A DNA stretch of 64,000 nucleotides from Sporosarcina trichiuri (GCF_030406775.1 NZ_CP129119.1:778001-842000), one strand, 5' to 3'. Shown: positions 45,820 to 55,597, counted from the stretch's first letter. Made by a program: numbers and translations. Notes: a model not told the origin generated them from the letters alone.

Positions 45820-46410
45820 ATGATGAAAAAATGGCTGCAGCAGCTGATGATCATTTCTGTTGCGTTCGTAACATTGGGCGTTATTTCGCCGAGTCATGAG
45901 ATCTGGGATTCACTGCATGAAAAGGAAAACATCAAACAACCGGGTCTTCCGGAAAGCGGAAGTGCCTATTCTGTCAGTTTTGAGACCACGTTTGAACGCG
46001 ATCCGCTCCCTGCTGCCTCGGAAGACGAGCTGATCAGCGGTGCGCGCAAGCTGGCGTACACAAAATTCGGAACGAAGATCGGACCTGCGATCGGCGACGA
46101 GTTTGATACGGTGATCTTCCCTGAAATGGAGCGCGTTATCCGGGACACATTCGGCGAACAGTTCCAGATGGACCGGAAATTGGCGATTTCAGAGCGGCCA
46201 TCCGGCGGACATGCTGAAAAGATATTCAACATAAAAGATGCCGAAACCGATAAGAACCTGCTCCTGTTCCACGTCCGGACGGAGAAACGCCCGCAAGACG
46301 GGTATTTCTTCAATTTCCACTATCATGTCGCAGCTGACGACTACGAAACACATCATACGATCGGGGAAGTCTACTGGTCGAAGAACACACCGCCGAAGTG
46401 GCTGTCCTGA
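45820..46410 (+). CDS. ypjP: YpjP family protein
   Basis: A 196-residue protein of unknown function with an N-terminal hydrophobic segment (about 4-22, a signal peptide or anchor) and an extracytoplasmic part. The conserved end is GYFFNFHYHVAADDYETHHTIGEVYWSKNTPPKW. It lies before thyA-dfrA, as ypjP does near thyB-dfrA in B. subtilis. ATGs at 45820 and 45823 follow GCAGGTG; the choice is open by one codon. Confidence 0.83.
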   Translation: MMKKWLQQLMIISVAFVTLGVISPSHEIWDSLHEKENIKQPGLPESGSAYSVSFETTFERDPLPAASEDELISGARKLAYTKFGTKIGPAIGDEFDTVIFPEMERVIRDTFGEQFQMDRKLAISERPSGGHAEKIFNIKDAETDKNLLLFHVRTEKRPQDGYFFNFHYHVAADDYETHHTIGEVYWSKNTPPKWLS

Positions 46411-46460
46411 CAGCTGCCGGCGGTTTTTATTTCTCTCGCTCGTAATTTGAGTGCTTGATT

Positions 46461-46469
46461 TGTTATAGT
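46461..46469 (+). promoter_or_regulatory. Extended -10 promoter of thyA-dfrA
   Basis: TGTTATAGT is an extended -10 element 30 bases before thyA; no convincing -35. Confidence 0.5.
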
Positions 46470-46498
46470 TAAGCTATTGAGTAACAGGAGGTTGGGTT

Positions 46499-47446
46499 AT
46501 GAAGCAATACTTGGATCTTTGCCGTCATGTACTGGAGACCGGGGTCAAGAAAGAGGACCGTACCGGTACAGGAACGCTCAGTGTCTTCGGCTATCAGATG
46601 CGCTATGATCTTCAACAGGGTTTTCCGTTGATGACGACGAAAAAGACCGCATTCCGTCTGATTGTCTCGGAACTGCTCTGGTTCCTGAAAGGGGATACGA
46701 ATGTCCGGACGCTCGTCGAAGAACGGAATCCGATCTGGGATGAATGGGCTTTCGCCCAATGGATCGAAAGCGATGAGTACACCGGCCCGGATATGACAGA
46801 TTTCGGCAGACGTGCACCAGCGGATGAAACATTCCGGGAAGCGTACGAAAACGAGATGGCATCATTTAAAGAACGTCTTCTGATAGATGAGAGCTTTGCC
46901 GGACGCTTCGGTGATCTGGGCCCTGTCTACGGAAAACAATGGCGCAGTTTCGGAGGAGCAGCAGGACGCGAACCTGTCGATCAGATCAGGCAGCTGATCG
47001 AAGGTCTGAAAGCGAATCCTGATTCCCGCAGGCATATTGTCACAGCGTGGAACCCGTCGGAACTCGATGACATGGCTTTGCCGCCTTGCCACGTCCTGTT
47101 CCAGTTCTATGTGGCGGACGGAAAACTGTCCTGCCAGCTGTACCAGCGGAGTGCCGATATTTTCATCGGTGTGCCGTTCAATATCGCCTCCTACGCCTTG
47201 CTCGTCCACCTGATTGCACTGGAGACCGGGCTTGAACCCGGTGAGTTCATCCACACACTCGGGGACGCACATATCTATTCCAACCATATCAGCCAAGTGA
47301 ACGAACAGCTGACGCGGAAACCGCGCAAACTGCCTGATCTGCGAGTCAATCTGGCAGGCCGCTCGATCTTCGAGTTGACAACCGCGGACATCTCCATTGA
47401 AAACTATGATCCGCATCCGAAAATTTCAGCGCCCGTCGCTGTCTGA
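46499..47446 (+). CDS. thyA: Thymidylate synthase ThyA, long form
   Basis: A 315-residue enzyme that methylates dUMP to dTMP using methylene-tetrahydrofolate. The catalytic Cys is in [11 protein letters not shown], the phosphate Arg region in [12 protein letters not shown], and the C-terminus ends PKISAPVAV. It carries the roughly 50-residue insertion near residues 90-140 known from L. casei and S. aureus ThyA and absent from short E. coli-type enzymes. AGGAGG precedes the ATG. dfrA follows after 15 bases and regenerates the folate it oxidises. Confidence 0.97.
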   Translation: MKQYLDLCRHVLETGVKKEDRTGTGTLSVFGYQMRYDLQQGFPLMTTKKTAFRLIVSELLWFLKGDTNVRTLVEERNPIWDEWAFAQWIESDEYTGPDMTDFGRRAPADETFREAYENEMASFKERLLIDESFAGRFGDLGPVYGKQWRSFGGAAGREPVDQIRQLIEGLKANPDSRRHIVTAWNPSELDDMALPPCHVLFQFYVADGKLSCQLYQRSADIFIGVPFNIASYALLVHLIALETGLEPGEFIHTLGDAHIYSNHISQVNEQLTRKPRKLPDLRVNLAGRSIFELTTADISIENYDPHPKISAPVAV

Positions 47447-47461
47447 ACAGGAGGATACTTT

Positions 47462-47950
47462 ATGATTTCATTGCTGGTTGCACATGACGAGAACAGGGTC
47501 ATCGGTGCTGACAACGCCATGCCATGGCATATCCCTGAAGAACTGAAATATTTCAAAGAGAAGACGATGGGGAAAGGGATCATCATGGGACGCAGGACGT
47601 TCGAATCGATCGGACGCCCGCTGAAAGGCCGGCTGAACCTCATCCTCACACGGAACGCCGGGTATCATGCTGAAGGGGCGGTGGCCGTCCAGACTCTGGA
47701 CGAGGCGATTGTCCGTGCAGAAAACTATGCCGATGAGGTGATGATCATAGGCGGGGCGGAAATCTTCGAAATGGCGATGCCGATCGCAGACCGTCTGTAT
47801 GTAACAGTGATCCGTCATTCATACGAAGGGGATACGTACTTCCCGGAGTATTCAACCGGCTGGAAACTGATTTCTGAATCGGATGCCCACCGTACGGAAG
47901 ACGGCATTGAATACGTCTATTGCATCTATGAACGGGAAACCGCTGCCTGA
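47462..47950 (+). CDS. dfrA: Dihydrofolate reductase
   Basis: A 162-residue NADPH-dependent reductase. The N-terminal motif VIGADNAMPWHIPEELKYFK contains the catalytic acidic residue (E28-type position), the NADPH region is GRRTFESIGRPLKGR, and IIGGAEIFEMAMP is the C-terminal motif. It is in one operon with thyA (15-base gap, ACAGGAGG SD). The resistance status cannot be judged from sequence reading alone. Confidence 0.97.
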   Translation: MISLLVAHDENRVIGADNAMPWHIPEELKYFKEKTMGKGIIMGRRTFESIGRPLKGRLNLILTRNAGYHAEGAVAVQTLDEAIVRAENYADEVMIIGGAEIFEMAMPIADRLYVTVIRHSYEGDTYFPEYSTGWKLISESDAHRTEDGIEYVYCIYERETAA

Positions 47951-47973
47951 GCTGCCTGTCAGCCGTGCGGACG

Positions 47974-48030
47974 AAAAAGGAGACCGATTCGTAACTCGCG
48001 ATATCCGCGAAGAATCAGTCTCCTTTCTTT
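47974..48030. terminator. Bidirectional terminator between dfrA and hemolysin III gene
   Basis: AAAGGAGAC-x-GATTC pairs with GAATC-x-GTCTCCTTT, and the interior TCGCG/CGCGA extends it. Confidence 0.88.
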
Positions 48031-48054
48031 ACAAACATACTTACAAACACCGCT

Positions 48055-48690
48055 TCATAAATAGAGTATTACACTGAAATACATGGAAGCACTGCCCGCC
48101 AGTACGAACAGATGCCAAATAGCGTGATTGTAGGGGAGTTTACGCCAGGCATACACGAAAGCGCCGGCAGTGTACAGAATACCGCCTGCTACGAGCAGCG
48201 AGATGCCAGGGCCTGACAGGCTCGCATATAATGGCTTAAGTCCAACGATGATCAGCCAGCCCATAATGATATACAGCAAGAGAGAAACAATTTCAAAACG
48301 GTGGATGAAGAAAATCTTGAATACCGTACCGAACAATGTCAGACCCCAGACGATGCAGAACAAGGTCCAGCCCAAGCCGCCGCCGATTCCGACAAGGACA
48401 AATGGCGTGTACGTCCCGGCGATCAGAAGGTAGATCGCAGAATGGTCGAGAATCGCAAACAGCCGTTTATGGCGTTCCGGCATACTGTGCAAAAGTGTGC
48501 TCATCAAATAGAGAAACAGCATGGAAATCCCAAAAACGGTATAACTGACAAGGGCCAGCGTACTTTCCTGGCGGATGCCTTTCAGAATAAGCAGAACGAG
48601 AGCCGGTATACTCAGCAGGACGCCGAGACCATGGGTGAGCGCATTCCAAAGTTCTTCACGGCCGTTCTTATAGTCAAATGCAGTCGCCAA
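48055..48690 (-). CDS. Hemolysin III / PAQR family membrane protein (YplQ)
   Basis: A 211-residue protein with seven TM helices of the HlyIII/PAQR superfamily. The zinc-site residues are present: helix 1 ELWNALTHGLG, helix 3 region LLHSMPERHKRLFAILDHSAIYLLIAGTYTPF, and C-terminal NHAIWHLFVLAGSASMYF. PAQR proteins are putative hydrolases; haemolysis is not implied. The start is TTG at 48690, 10 bases after AAGGAGG, with no nearby ATG. It is divergent from degV. Confidence 0.9.
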   Translation of the reverse strand: MATAFDYKNGREELWNALTHGLGVLLSIPALVLLILKGIRQESTLALVSYTVFGISMLFLYLMSTLLHSMPERHKRLFAILDHSAIYLLIAGTYTPFVLVGIGGGLGWTLFCIVWGLTLFGTVFKIFFIHRFEIVSLLLYIIMGWLIIVGLKPLYASLSGPGISLLVAGGILYTAGAFVYAWRKLPYNHAIWHLFVLAGSASMYFSVILYL

Positions 48691-48765
48691 TGGCAGAAAG
48701 CCTCCTTTTTTGCTTATTATACTGAAATAGAAAACTTGTTTCCACTGATAGAGGAGAGATTGACA

Positions 48766-49605
48766 ATGACACAGATTAAAGTTGTGACAGATTCCACCGC
48801 AGACTTGACCCAGCAGGAAATCGAGGAATACGGGATCCGTATCGTCCCGTTATCCATCCATATTGACGGTGAAATCTACACAGACTGGGTGAACCTCGGA
48901 CCTGAGGAATTTCTTGAGAAAATGGCAAAGGCCGAATCGCTCCCGAAGAGTTCCCAGCCGTCCTCCGGAACTTTTGCGGAGATCTACGACGAACTTGGCT
49001 CGGACGGCAGCGAAATCCTGTCGATCCATATGACAGGCGGCATGAGCGGTACAGTGAAGTCAGCTGAAGCCGCAGCCGAAATGACTGCAGCCCCCGTGAC
49101 AGTCGTGGACTCCCGATATATATCCCATGGTCTGGCGTTCCAAGTGATCGAAGCGGCAAAGATGGCGCAGCAGGGAAAGTCGATGGTTGAAATCACTGCC
49201 AGCCTGGAGGACATCCGGATGAAGACGATGCTGTATGTCGTCGTCGATAAGCTCGACAATCTCGTGAAAGGCGGCCGGATCGGAAAAGGCAAAGGGATCA
49301 TCGGCTCCTTATTGAACATCAAACCGATCGCTTCGCTGCAGGATGGTGTCTATACACCGATCGGCAAGGCGCGGAGCCATAAGCAGGTTGCTGCGCAGCT
49401 CTTCGCGTCCTTCAAAGAGGACACGGCCGGTAAACTCGTGAAAGGTATCGGGATCTCCCACGCCAACGGATTGGCGATGGCCGAACCGCTGAAACGTCTT
49501 ATCGAAGAGAGCGGCTTCACGGATATCCGGTTCTCTTTCACATCGCCTGTCGTCAGCACCCACACCGGAGCCGGAGCAATCGGGTTCATGTACTACACGG
49601 ACTGA
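48766..49605 (+). CDS. DegV family fatty-acid-binding protein
   Basis: A 279-residue DegV-fold protein. Bacterial homologues bind fatty acids and act with the FakA kinase in incorporating exogenous fatty acids (FakB role). Signatures are VVTDSTADLTQQ, PLSIHIDGEIYTDW, KSSQPSSGTFAEIY, IHMTGGMSGTVKSAE, KGGRIGKGKG and STHTGAGAIGF. GAGGAGAG precedes ATG 48766; the frame is open upstream into the divergent gene, with no SD. Which FakA partner it uses cannot be seen. Confidence 0.93.
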   Translation: MTQIKVVTDSTADLTQQEIEEYGIRIVPLSIHIDGEIYTDWVNLGPEEFLEKMAKAESLPKSSQPSSGTFAEIYDELGSDGSEILSIHMTGGMSGTVKSAEAAAEMTAAPVTVVDSRYISHGLAFQVIEAAKMAQQGKSMVEITASLEDIRMKTMLYVVVDKLDNLVKGGRIGKGKGIIGSLLNIKPIASLQDGVYTPIGKARSHKQVAAQLFASFKEDTAGKLVKGIGISHANGLAMAEPLKRLIEESGFTDIRFSFTSPVVSTHTGAGAIGFMYYTD

Positions 49606-49649
49606 GCAGGAAACGCTGTATGCATAGCTGCTCGCATAATTTTTAGGAA

Positions 49650-50483
49650 ATGGGGAAAAGGAGAATGAGAAGAAGCGCGCTAGTCATTTTTCTCGCCTTC
49701 TCATTGGTGATTACGGGGTGTGATCAGGTGTTCAGAAATAACGCAGAGCCTTTTACGGAAAGACGTGATGTCGAATTTACAGAGTGGGACATACCGACAG
49801 ATTTCCTGCCGAAATCGCTGCATGTTGTCGGGTTGGGCGATTCCCTGACGCAAGGTGTCGGAGATGAGATGAAAAGAGGCGGTTATTTCGAGCGGGTCGC
49901 TTCAGACCTGACCGAATGGGAAGGTATCACGTATGTGGAAACAGAGAACCTGGCGAAAAGGGGCCGCCGCAGCGATCAGCTTCTGAAACAGCTGGATGAG
50001 AAAGCGATCCAAGATTCAGTCGGGGATGCGGACGTCATCTTCATGACAATCGGCGGCAACGACTTGATGAAAGTGCTGAAAGCCAACTTGTTCAAACTGA
50101 AGAAGAAGCCGTTCTATACGGAACTCGATGGCTATTCGAAACGGCTCGATGAAATCTTCGGCACGATCCGTGCTCTGAATCCGGATGCGCCGATCATCAT
50201 GTCAGGTCTGTACAATCCGATGCTGCTGATCACTGATGAGGTCAAAGAGTTCGAAGACATTATCGAGGACTGGAACGAAGCGATCCAGGCACGGATCGAA
50301 CTGGATGGAAACAGCTGTTTCATCCCGGTTGCGGATCTGTTCGAAGAGAATGCGAACCTCGTCTATCATACAGATTTCTTTCATCCGAATGCGACAGGCT
50401 ATGCATTGATGGAAGATCGCTATGTGAGCGTCCTGCATGATTGGGGTTTGCAAGTACGCGTCCAGGGGGAAAAGGACAGGTAG
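49650..50483 (+). CDS. ypmR: SGNH/GDSL-family lipoprotein hydrolase (YpmR)
   Basis: A 277-residue predicted lipoprotein. A signal peptide ends in the lipobox ITGC (Cys24). The SGNH hydrolase blocks are VVGLGDSLTQGVG (nucleophile Ser), TIGGND, and the catalytic DxxH in DFFHPNATGY. Esterase or lipase activity on the outer face of the membrane is likely; the natural substrate is unknown. The ATG at 49650 has a weak TTAGGA SD; an ATG at 49665 sits directly against AAAAGGAG and is unlikely. ypmS follows 11 bases later. Confidence 0.9.
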   Translation: MGKRRMRRSALVIFLAFSLVITGCDQVFRNNAEPFTERRDVEFTEWDIPTDFLPKSLHVVGLGDSLTQGVGDEMKRGGYFERVASDLTEWEGITYVETENLAKRGRRSDQLLKQLDEKAIQDSVGDADVIFMTIGGNDLMKVLKANLFKLKKKPFYTELDGYSKRLDEIFGTIRALNPDAPIIMSGLYNPMLLITDEVKEFEDIIEDWNEAIQARIELDGNSCFIPVADLFEENANLVYHTDFFHPNATGYALMEDRYVSVLHDWGLQVRVQGEKDR

Positions 50484-50494
50484 GAGATGATTGC

Positions 50495-51073
50495 TTGAAT
50501 GGATGGAAAATAGCCTTCTTCACATTATCCGGCGTTGTGGCTGCGGGATTTGCCGGGGTGCTGTTCCTGATCGGTTCAGCCGGTGAATCGCAGGAGCTGC
50601 CAGCTGCGGAAGTGATCGGTGAAGGAGAAGCGAACCACCTGACGGTTCGCACGACAAAGAAAGACTTCGAGGGCATCGCGAATACATATATCCGTGACGC
50701 GATGAAAGGTGAAAAGCTGCCCGTGCAGATGAAAGTGAAGGATGATGTGATCCTTTATTCGGAGCTGACGGTATTTTCGTTCCGGCTGCCAGTCGTCATG
50801 CACTTCGATCCGATCGTCAGAGAGGATGGAAACCTCATACTGAAGCAATCCTCCATGGAACTCGGACAGCTGAACATCCAGCCATCCGCTGTTTTGAAGG
50901 TCCTGCGGGATTCAATCAAGCTGCCTTCCTGGATGATCGTCCGGCCGAAGGAGGAAGAGATTTTCATCGACTTGTCGAAAGTTCCGGTCGCCAAAGGGGT
51001 ATCCGTCCGTGCAAAATCGTTCAACCTGGAGAAGGATGAGATTGTTCTCGATGTGTCAATTCTGAAAAGATAA
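50495..51073 (+). CDS. ypmS: YpmS family protein
   Basis: A 192-residue protein of DUF2140 type. One N-terminal TM helix (about 8-28) is followed by an extracytoplasmic beta-rich domain (VRTTKKDFEGIANTYI; PVQMKVKDDVILYSELTVF) ending ILDVSILKR-like. The function is unknown. The TTG start at 50495 has TAGGAG 9 bases upstream and gives MNGWKIAFF, the typical YpmS beginning; no ATG is suitable. It is the conserved partner of ypmR, and msrA begins 12 bases later. Confidence 0.88.
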   Translation: MNGWKIAFFTLSGVVAAGFAGVLFLIGSAGESQELPAAEVIGEGEANHLTVRTTKKDFEGIANTYIRDAMKGEKLPVQMKVKDDVILYSELTVFSFRLPVVMHFDPIVREDGNLILKQSSMELGQLNIQPSAVLKVLRDSIKLPSWMIVRPKEEEIFIDLSKVPVAKGVSVRAKSFNLEKDEIVLDVSILKR

Positions 51074-51085
51074 GGAGTGCAGACG

Positions 51086-51613
51086 ATGAAACAAGTAGCG
51101 ACATTTGCAGGCGGCTGTTTCTGGTGCATGGTGAAACCGTTCCATAAGTATGACGGCGTCGAATCCGTTGTTTCGGGCTATACTGGCGGTGACGTGCCGA
51201 ACCCCACCTATCAGATGGTCTGTTCGGAAACGACGGGCCACCGGGAGGCCGTGCAGATAGAATTTGACGATGAAGTGATATCGTACAGGGAATTGCTGGA
51301 CATCTTTTGGCGGCAGATCGACCCGACAGACAGCGGCGGACAGTTTTTTGACCGCGGGGAATCGTACAAGACGGCCATCTATTATCATACGCCTGAACAG
51401 CATGAACAAGCTGAACAGTCCAAACGGGAACTTGAGGAATCGAAAAAATTCAGCGAACCGATCGCTACAGATATCCTGCCGGCCAAACCGTTTTATTTGG
51501 CAGAAGAAGGGCATCAGGATTACTATAAGAAAAACCCGGGTCATTACAAGCGGTATTCCGTCGGATCCGGTCGCGAACGATTCAAATCAGAGAATTGGAG
51601 TGAGCAGCCATGA
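51086..51613 (+). CDS. msrA: Peptide methionine sulfoxide reductase MsrA
   Basis: A 175-residue enzyme reducing methionine-S-sulfoxide. The active site is GGCFWC near the N-terminus, then GYTGG and [16 protein letters not shown] 51086 follows AAGGAG at 8 bases; an in-frame GTG at 51077 overlaps the SD. Its stop overlaps the msrB start (ATGA), so both stereospecific reductases are made together. Confidence 0.97.
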   Translation: MKQVATFAGGCFWCMVKPFHKYDGVESVVSGYTGGDVPNPTYQMVCSETTGHREAVQIEFDDEVISYRELLDIFWRQIDPTDSGGQFFDRGESYKTAIYYHTPEQHEQAEQSKRELEESKKFSEPIATDILPAKPFYLAEEGHQDYYKKNPGHYKRYSVGSGRERFKSENWSEQP

Positions 51614-52032
51614 AAGAAGATCTGAAAAACCGTTTGACAGATTTGCAATATCACGTCACACAGGAACAGGGCACAGAGCCGCCGTTCCAGAACGAATACG
51701 ACAGCCACTATGAAGACGGCATCTATGTCGATGTCGTGTCAGGAGAGCCCCTGTTCAGTTCGAAAGACAAATATGACGCAGGCTGCGGCTGGCCGAGCTT
51801 CACGAAACCGATCGAGAAAGAGGAAGTGACCGAGCATTTCGATGCGTCCCACGGCATGCGGAGGACGGAAGTGCGCAGCAAGACGGCGGATTCCCACCTC
51901 GGTCACGTATTTCCGGATGGACCCGGAGAAGCCGGCACCCGGTATTGCATCAACTCTGCAGCCCTGCGTTTTGTCCCTGTCGATAAATTCGACGAAGAAG
52001 GGCTCGGGGACTATAAATCCCAATTCAAATAA
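51610..52032 (+). CDS. msrB: Peptide methionine sulfoxide reductase MsrB
   Basis: A 140-residue enzyme reducing methionine-R-sulfoxide. The catalytic Cys lies in [11 protein letters not shown], with CGWPSF and [13 protein letters not shown] conserved. The paired CxxC zinc-binding motifs of many MsrB proteins are absent, as in B. subtilis MsrB. It overlaps msrA by 4 bases and is followed by the yozE-like gene. Confidence 0.97.
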   Translation: MKEDLKNRLTDLQYHVTQEQGTEPPFQNEYDSHYEDGIYVDVVSGEPLFSSKDKYDAGCGWPSFTKPIEKEEVTEHFDASHGMRRTEVRSKTADSHLGHVFPDGPGEAGTRYCINSAALRFVPVDKFDEEGLGDYKSQFK

Positions 52033-52052
52033 GAACGGAAGGGGGTCCGCGT

Positions 52053-52274
52053 ATGGACCGCTCTTTTTATCAATTTGTCCTCTCATTCCGCGGCGGCGGA
52101 AAAGATGACCTGAATGCGGTATTCGCCGAAAGGATGTTCAACGATCACAGTTTTCCGAAGAGTGAGCGTTCTTTCGACGCATTATCGCGTTATATCGAAG
52201 AGAAAGCGGATTCCGAAATGCCCTCTGTTATTTTCGATGACTTGTATCGTCAGTATGAGGAGCGGTATTTGTAA
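52053..52274 (+). CDS. yozE: YozE family SAM-like fold protein
   Basis: A 73-residue small protein with the YozE_SAM-like domain (SFYQFVLSFRGGGKDD..FAERMFNDHSFPKSERSFDALSRYIE). Its function is unknown; the fold is a small helical bundle. GAAGGGGG precedes ATG 52053, 20 bases after msrB, so it is likely the end of the ypmR-ypmS-msrA-msrB transcript. Confidence 0.87.
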   Translation: MDRSFYQFVLSFRGGGKDDLNAVFAERMFNDHSFPKSERSFDALSRYIEEKADSEMPSVIFDDLYRQYEERYL

Positions 52275-52289
52275 GAGCTCGGCATACCG

Positions 52290-52318
52290 TTGCAAAGTAA
52301 ACGGTTTAATTGTATGAT
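52290..52318 (+). promoter_or_regulatory. SigA promoter of deoD
   Basis: TTGCAA (52290-52295), 17 bases, TATGAT (52313-52318), 35 bases before the start codon. Confidence 0.75.
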
Positions 52319-52353
52319 GTGTTAAGAAATAGAAAGAAGAGGTGCTTGGACAA

Positions 52354-53058
52354 ATGAGTATACATATCAACGCTAAAAAGGGCGATGTCGCCGATACGAT
52401 CCTGCTTCCCGGAGATCCCCTCCGTGCGAAGTACATCGCTGAAACATTCTTGGAAGATGTTGTCCAATACAACGAAGTCCGCAACATGTTCGGGTTCACG
52501 GGAACATACAAAGGCAAGCGTATTTCCGTACAGGGGACAGGCATGGGTGTTCCGTCAATTTCCATCTATACGACAGAGCTGATGCAGGAATTCGGTGTGA
52601 AGAAACTTATCCGCGTCGGTACTTGCGGTGCGATCCAGAAGGACGTCAAAGTCCGCGATGTCATCCTGGCGCAAAGCGCTACGACCAATTCGCCCATCAA
52701 CCGTACGTTTTTCAACGGTGTCGACTATGCGCCGACGGCTAACTTCGACCTGCTGCTGAAAGCTTATCATGCAGGTAAAGGAAAGGGACTCCACCTCCAG
52801 GTCGGTAACGTCTTCACAGAAGACTTTTTCTACAATGAACACGCAGAGCACGAAAAACTTGCTTCGTATGGTGTGCTGGCTGTCGAAATGGAAACTGCCG
52901 CACTTTACACACTCGCTGCGAAACACGGCTGTGAAGCACTGTCCATCCTGACAGTGAGCGATCACATCCTGACAGGCGAGGCAACTTCATCCGAAGAACG
53001 TCAGACGACCTTCAACGAAATGATCGAAGTTGCTCTGGAAGCTGCGATCCAGGAGTAA
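52354..53058 (+). CDS. deoD: Purine-nucleoside phosphorylase DeoD
   Basis: A 234-residue hexameric PNP (NP-I family) that splits purine nucleosides with phosphate. Signatures are [34 protein letters not shown], the base-recognition region VEMETAALY, and [10 protein letters not shown] with the catalytic Asp. The ATG at 52354 ([11 protein letters not shown]) is the family start; GAGGTG lies 10 bases upstream. It has its own promoter and terminator. Confidence 0.97.
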   Translation: MSIHINAKKGDVADTILLPGDPLRAKYIAETFLEDVVQYNEVRNMFGFTGTYKGKRISVQGTGMGVPSISIYTTELMQEFGVKKLIRVGTCGAIQKDVKVRDVILAQSATTNSPINRTFFNGVDYAPTANFDLLLKAYHAGKGKGLHLQVGNVFTEDFFYNEHAEHEKLASYGVLAVEMETAALYTLAAKHGCEALSILTVSDHILTGEATSSEERQTTFNEMIEVALEAAIQE

Positions 53059-53063
53059 TAGAT

Positions 53064-53096
53064 AAAAGGGCCGCATGCAAATCAGCGGCCCTTTTT
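53064..53096 (+). terminator. Terminator after deoD
   Basis: AAAAGGGCCGC pairs with GCGGCCCTTTT across a 10-base loop, then a T-run. Confidence 0.9.
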
Positions 53097-53136
53097 CGAC
53101 GGTATTGGCAATTCAACGAAGAAAGTGGGATCCCAA

Positions 53137-54633
53137 ATGGACGAAAACGAACAGCGGGAGCCGAGCCGCTCGCCGGAACCAGAGCGTACGCCTTCTGCGA
53201 ACCGCTACTTTAAGATCAAGCCGTTTTCTTTCGTCATGCTGATTTTCACGCTGGTCATCCTGACAGCGGGAATCACTTTTTTCGCGCTGACATTCGGTGA
53301 GGACAAAGTGGTGGAAGTGGTCAGTCCGCAGAAAACGGACAGGGCTGAATTCCAGAAATTGTATGACGCATATGACGAAATCAAGAAGAACTACTACGAA
53401 AATATCGACGACAATAAAGTTCTGGACGGCGCCATCAACGGGATGGTCGATTCTTTGGATGATCCGTATTCGGATTACCTCAACAAAGAGGAGACCGAGC
53501 ATCTGATGGAAAACATCTCATCGAGTTTCCAGGGGATCGGTGCAGAAATCCAGGAAGCGGATGGCTACATCAAAATCGTCTCACCTATCAAGAACTCCCC
53601 GGCTGAAAAAGAAGGATTGCTGCCGAACGACCTCATCACGGCGGTTGACGGAAAAAGCATCCAGGGTATGTCTTCTTCGGAAGCTGTCATGCTGATCCGC
53701 GGGGAAAAAGGGACGACTGTCACGCTCACCGTCAAACGCGGTGACAAGGCGGAGCCGTTCGATGTGAAAGTGACTCGTGATGATATTCCGATCGAAACCG
53801 TCTATGCGGAAATGCTCGACGGCGGAATTGCACACATCCGTATGACGACGTTCTCCGAGCATACGTATGATGAGCTGCTGAAAGCCCTTGATGAAATGGA
53901 AGCCAAAGGCATGAAAGGGCTTGTTCTTGATGTCCGCCAAAATCCGGGCGGCGTACTTGACGGAGCGCTGAAAATTTCCGACCTCTTCGTGGAGGAAGGC
54001 AAGACGCTGGTCCAGACACAGGAACGGGGCAAGAAGGCAGTCCTGTACCCTGCTTCCGGCGGCCGTAAGGTCAACGTGCCGGTTGCTCTCGTCATCGACG
54101 ATGGCAGTGCATCCGCTTCCGAGATCCTTGCTGGCGCCCTGAAGGAATCGGCAGGCATTCCGCTCGTCGGAACGAAATCATTCGGGAAAGGGACTGTCCA
54201 GTCACCGACCGATATGAGAGATGGTTCCAACTTGAAGATCACGACAGCGAAATGGCTGACACCTGATGGCAACTGGATCCACAAGAAAGGGATCGAGCCG
54301 GATGTGAAGGTCGACTATCCAACTTACGCCATGCTGCCGTTCCTCGATCCTTCAGAAGAACTGAAGGCAGGGGAGGTCTCTCCGAATACAGAACCAGCCA
54401 AGGAAATGCTGAAAGCGGTCGGCTACGATCCCGGTGAGATCAACGGCCTGTTCGACGAAAAGACCGAAGCGGCCGTCAAGAAGCTGCAGGCTGACCTGCA
54501 GCTTGAGGAAACAGGCGTGCTGACGGGTGATACGACAATCGGCCTGATGAACAAACTGAAAGAGAAAGTGGAAAACGACGATCCTCAGCTGCTGAAGGCA
54601 AAAGAGACAGTTGAGAAGAAAATCGCAAAATAA
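53137..54633 (+). CDS. ctpA: Carboxyl-terminal processing protease (S41 family) with PG-binding domain
   Basis: A 498-residue membrane-anchored serine protease. TM helix about 31-52, S41 N-terminal helical domain, PDZ domain (about 110-195, GIGAEIQEADGYIKIVSPIKNSPA), catalytic GSASASEI and Lys in GTKSFGKGTVQ (Ser-Lys dyad). A C-terminal peptidoglycan-binding domain (about 425-480, GEINGLFDEKTEAAVKKLQ) is present. CtpA and CtpB are hard to tell apart; location near deoD suggests CtpA. ATG 53137 and GTG 53125 are both possible starts. Confidence 0.92.
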   Translation: MDENEQREPSRSPEPERTPSANRYFKIKPFSFVMLIFTLVILTAGITFFALTFGEDKVVEVVSPQKTDRAEFQKLYDAYDEIKKNYYENIDDNKVLDGAINGMVDSLDDPYSDYLNKEETEHLMENISSSFQGIGAEIQEADGYIKIVSPIKNSPAEKEGLLPNDLITAVDGKSIQGMSSSEAVMLIRGEKGTTVTLTVKRGDKAEPFDVKVTRDDIPIETVYAEMLDGGIAHIRMTTFSEHTYDELLKALDEMEAKGMKGLVLDVRQNPGGVLDGALKISDLFVEEGKTLVQTQERGKKAVLYPASGGRKVNVPVALVIDDGSASASEILAGALKESAGIPLVGTKSFGKGTVQSPTDMRDGSNLKITTAKWLTPDGNWIHKKGIEPDVKVDYPTYAMLPFLDPSEELKAGEVSPNTEPAKEMLKAVGYDPGEINGLFDEKTEAAVKKLQADLQLEETGVLTGDTTIGLMNKLKEKVENDDPQLLKAKETVEKKIAK

Positions 54634-54640
54634 TGAGCTG

Positions 54641-54677
54641 GAAAGCGTCTGATCCCTGGAGATCGGACGCTTTCTTT
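54641..54677 (+). terminator. Terminator after ctp gene
   Basis: GAAAGCGTCTGATC pairs with GATCGGACGCTTTC across CCTGGA, then TTTC. Confidence 0.82.
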
Positions 54678-54697
54678 CAAGGAAAGGAACAGTCTCG

Positions 54698-55597
54698 ATG
54701 ATAGATGTCTATTTGTACAGCGGCTTTCTCGGGAGCGGGAAGACATCGCTGCTGCTTCACTCGCTCAAACAGCTCCAAGCGCAAGGGAGGAAGCCGGCTG
54801 TGCTCATGAACGAATTCGGCGACGTCCCGGTAGACTCGGATAGCGTGGCCCAATCCGGCGACGTGCCGCTGAAAGAACTGCTCGGCGGCTGTATTTGCTG
54901 TACGGGCTCAGAGAACACAGAGGCTCAGCTGCAAAGCCTGCTGACGGACTATGAGGATATCGATGTCATCCTTATCGAGACGACGGGAGCGGCCCATCCG
55001 GTGGAAGCGCTCGACGCTGTCCATTCTCCCCTGTTTGCCGATCGTCTGTCTGTCAAAGGGATCGTAACAGTAGCGGATGCACTGCACTGGCTGCACAGGG
55101 AAAAGCTGTCTCCGCGTATGCATGCCCTGTTCCTGGAACAGATCCGCCATGCCCATCTGATTGCGCTGAATAAGACGGATCTGGTCAGTGAATCGGAACT
55201 CGCCTCTATATCTATGGAGATTTCATCTTTAAATGAAGATGCTCCGATTGTCCAGACAGTCCAGGGAAAGCTCGATTTCGGTTTCATCGAAAAGACGCTG
55301 GCCCGGAAGTCCGCATCTGAACGTCCGGTCATCTCAGGCAAGCACTTGCCGATTTCAACAAAGGTCATCGAGTTCCGTGAACCGGTGACACAGGAAGCTG
55401 TCGAGCGCTGGGTACGGAGGCTGCCGGAGACAGTGTACCGCATGAAAGGCTATATACCAGTGGAAGGCGCCAAGCATCCGATGCTCTTCCAGTATGCATA
55501 TGGGATGGTGAATTGGATGCCGGAATACGTCACGATGCCGGCTCGCATCGTCATGATCGGGGAAGGCATCGAGAGGCTGGAATGGGAGGCCGAATAA
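54698..55597 (+). CDS. COG0523/CobW-family GTP-binding metallochaperone
   Basis: A 299-residue G3E GTPase. The Walker A is GFLGSGKTS (about 9-17), the metal-binding CxCC motif is GGCICC (about 64-69), the Walker B is LIETTG, and NKTD is the guanine motif. A CobW_C-like domain (about 215-299) ends the protein. Such proteins deliver zinc or another metal; members next to no cobalamin genes are usually zinc or nitrile-hydratase type. The partner is not visible here. GGAAAGGAA precedes ATG 54698. Confidence 0.85.
   Translation: MIDVYLYSGFLGSGKTSLLLHSLKQLQAQGRKPAVLMNEFGDVPVDSDSVAQSGDVPLKELLGGCICCTGSENTEAQLQSLLTDYEDIDVILIETTGAAHPVEALDAVHSPLFADRLSVKGIVTVADALHWLHREKLSPRMHALFLEQIRHAHLIALNKTDLVSESELASISMEISSLNEDAPIVQTVQGKLDFGFIEKTLARKSASERPVISGKHLPISTKVIEFREPVTQEAVERWVRRLPETVYRMKGYIPVEGAKHPMLFQYAYGMVNWMPEYVTMPARIVMIGEGIERLEWEAE

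Noticed and set aside
48301..48765. N-terminal extension of the DegV protein
   Set aside because: The frame runs through the divergent hemolysin III gene; the true start at 48766 has GAGGAGAG upstream.
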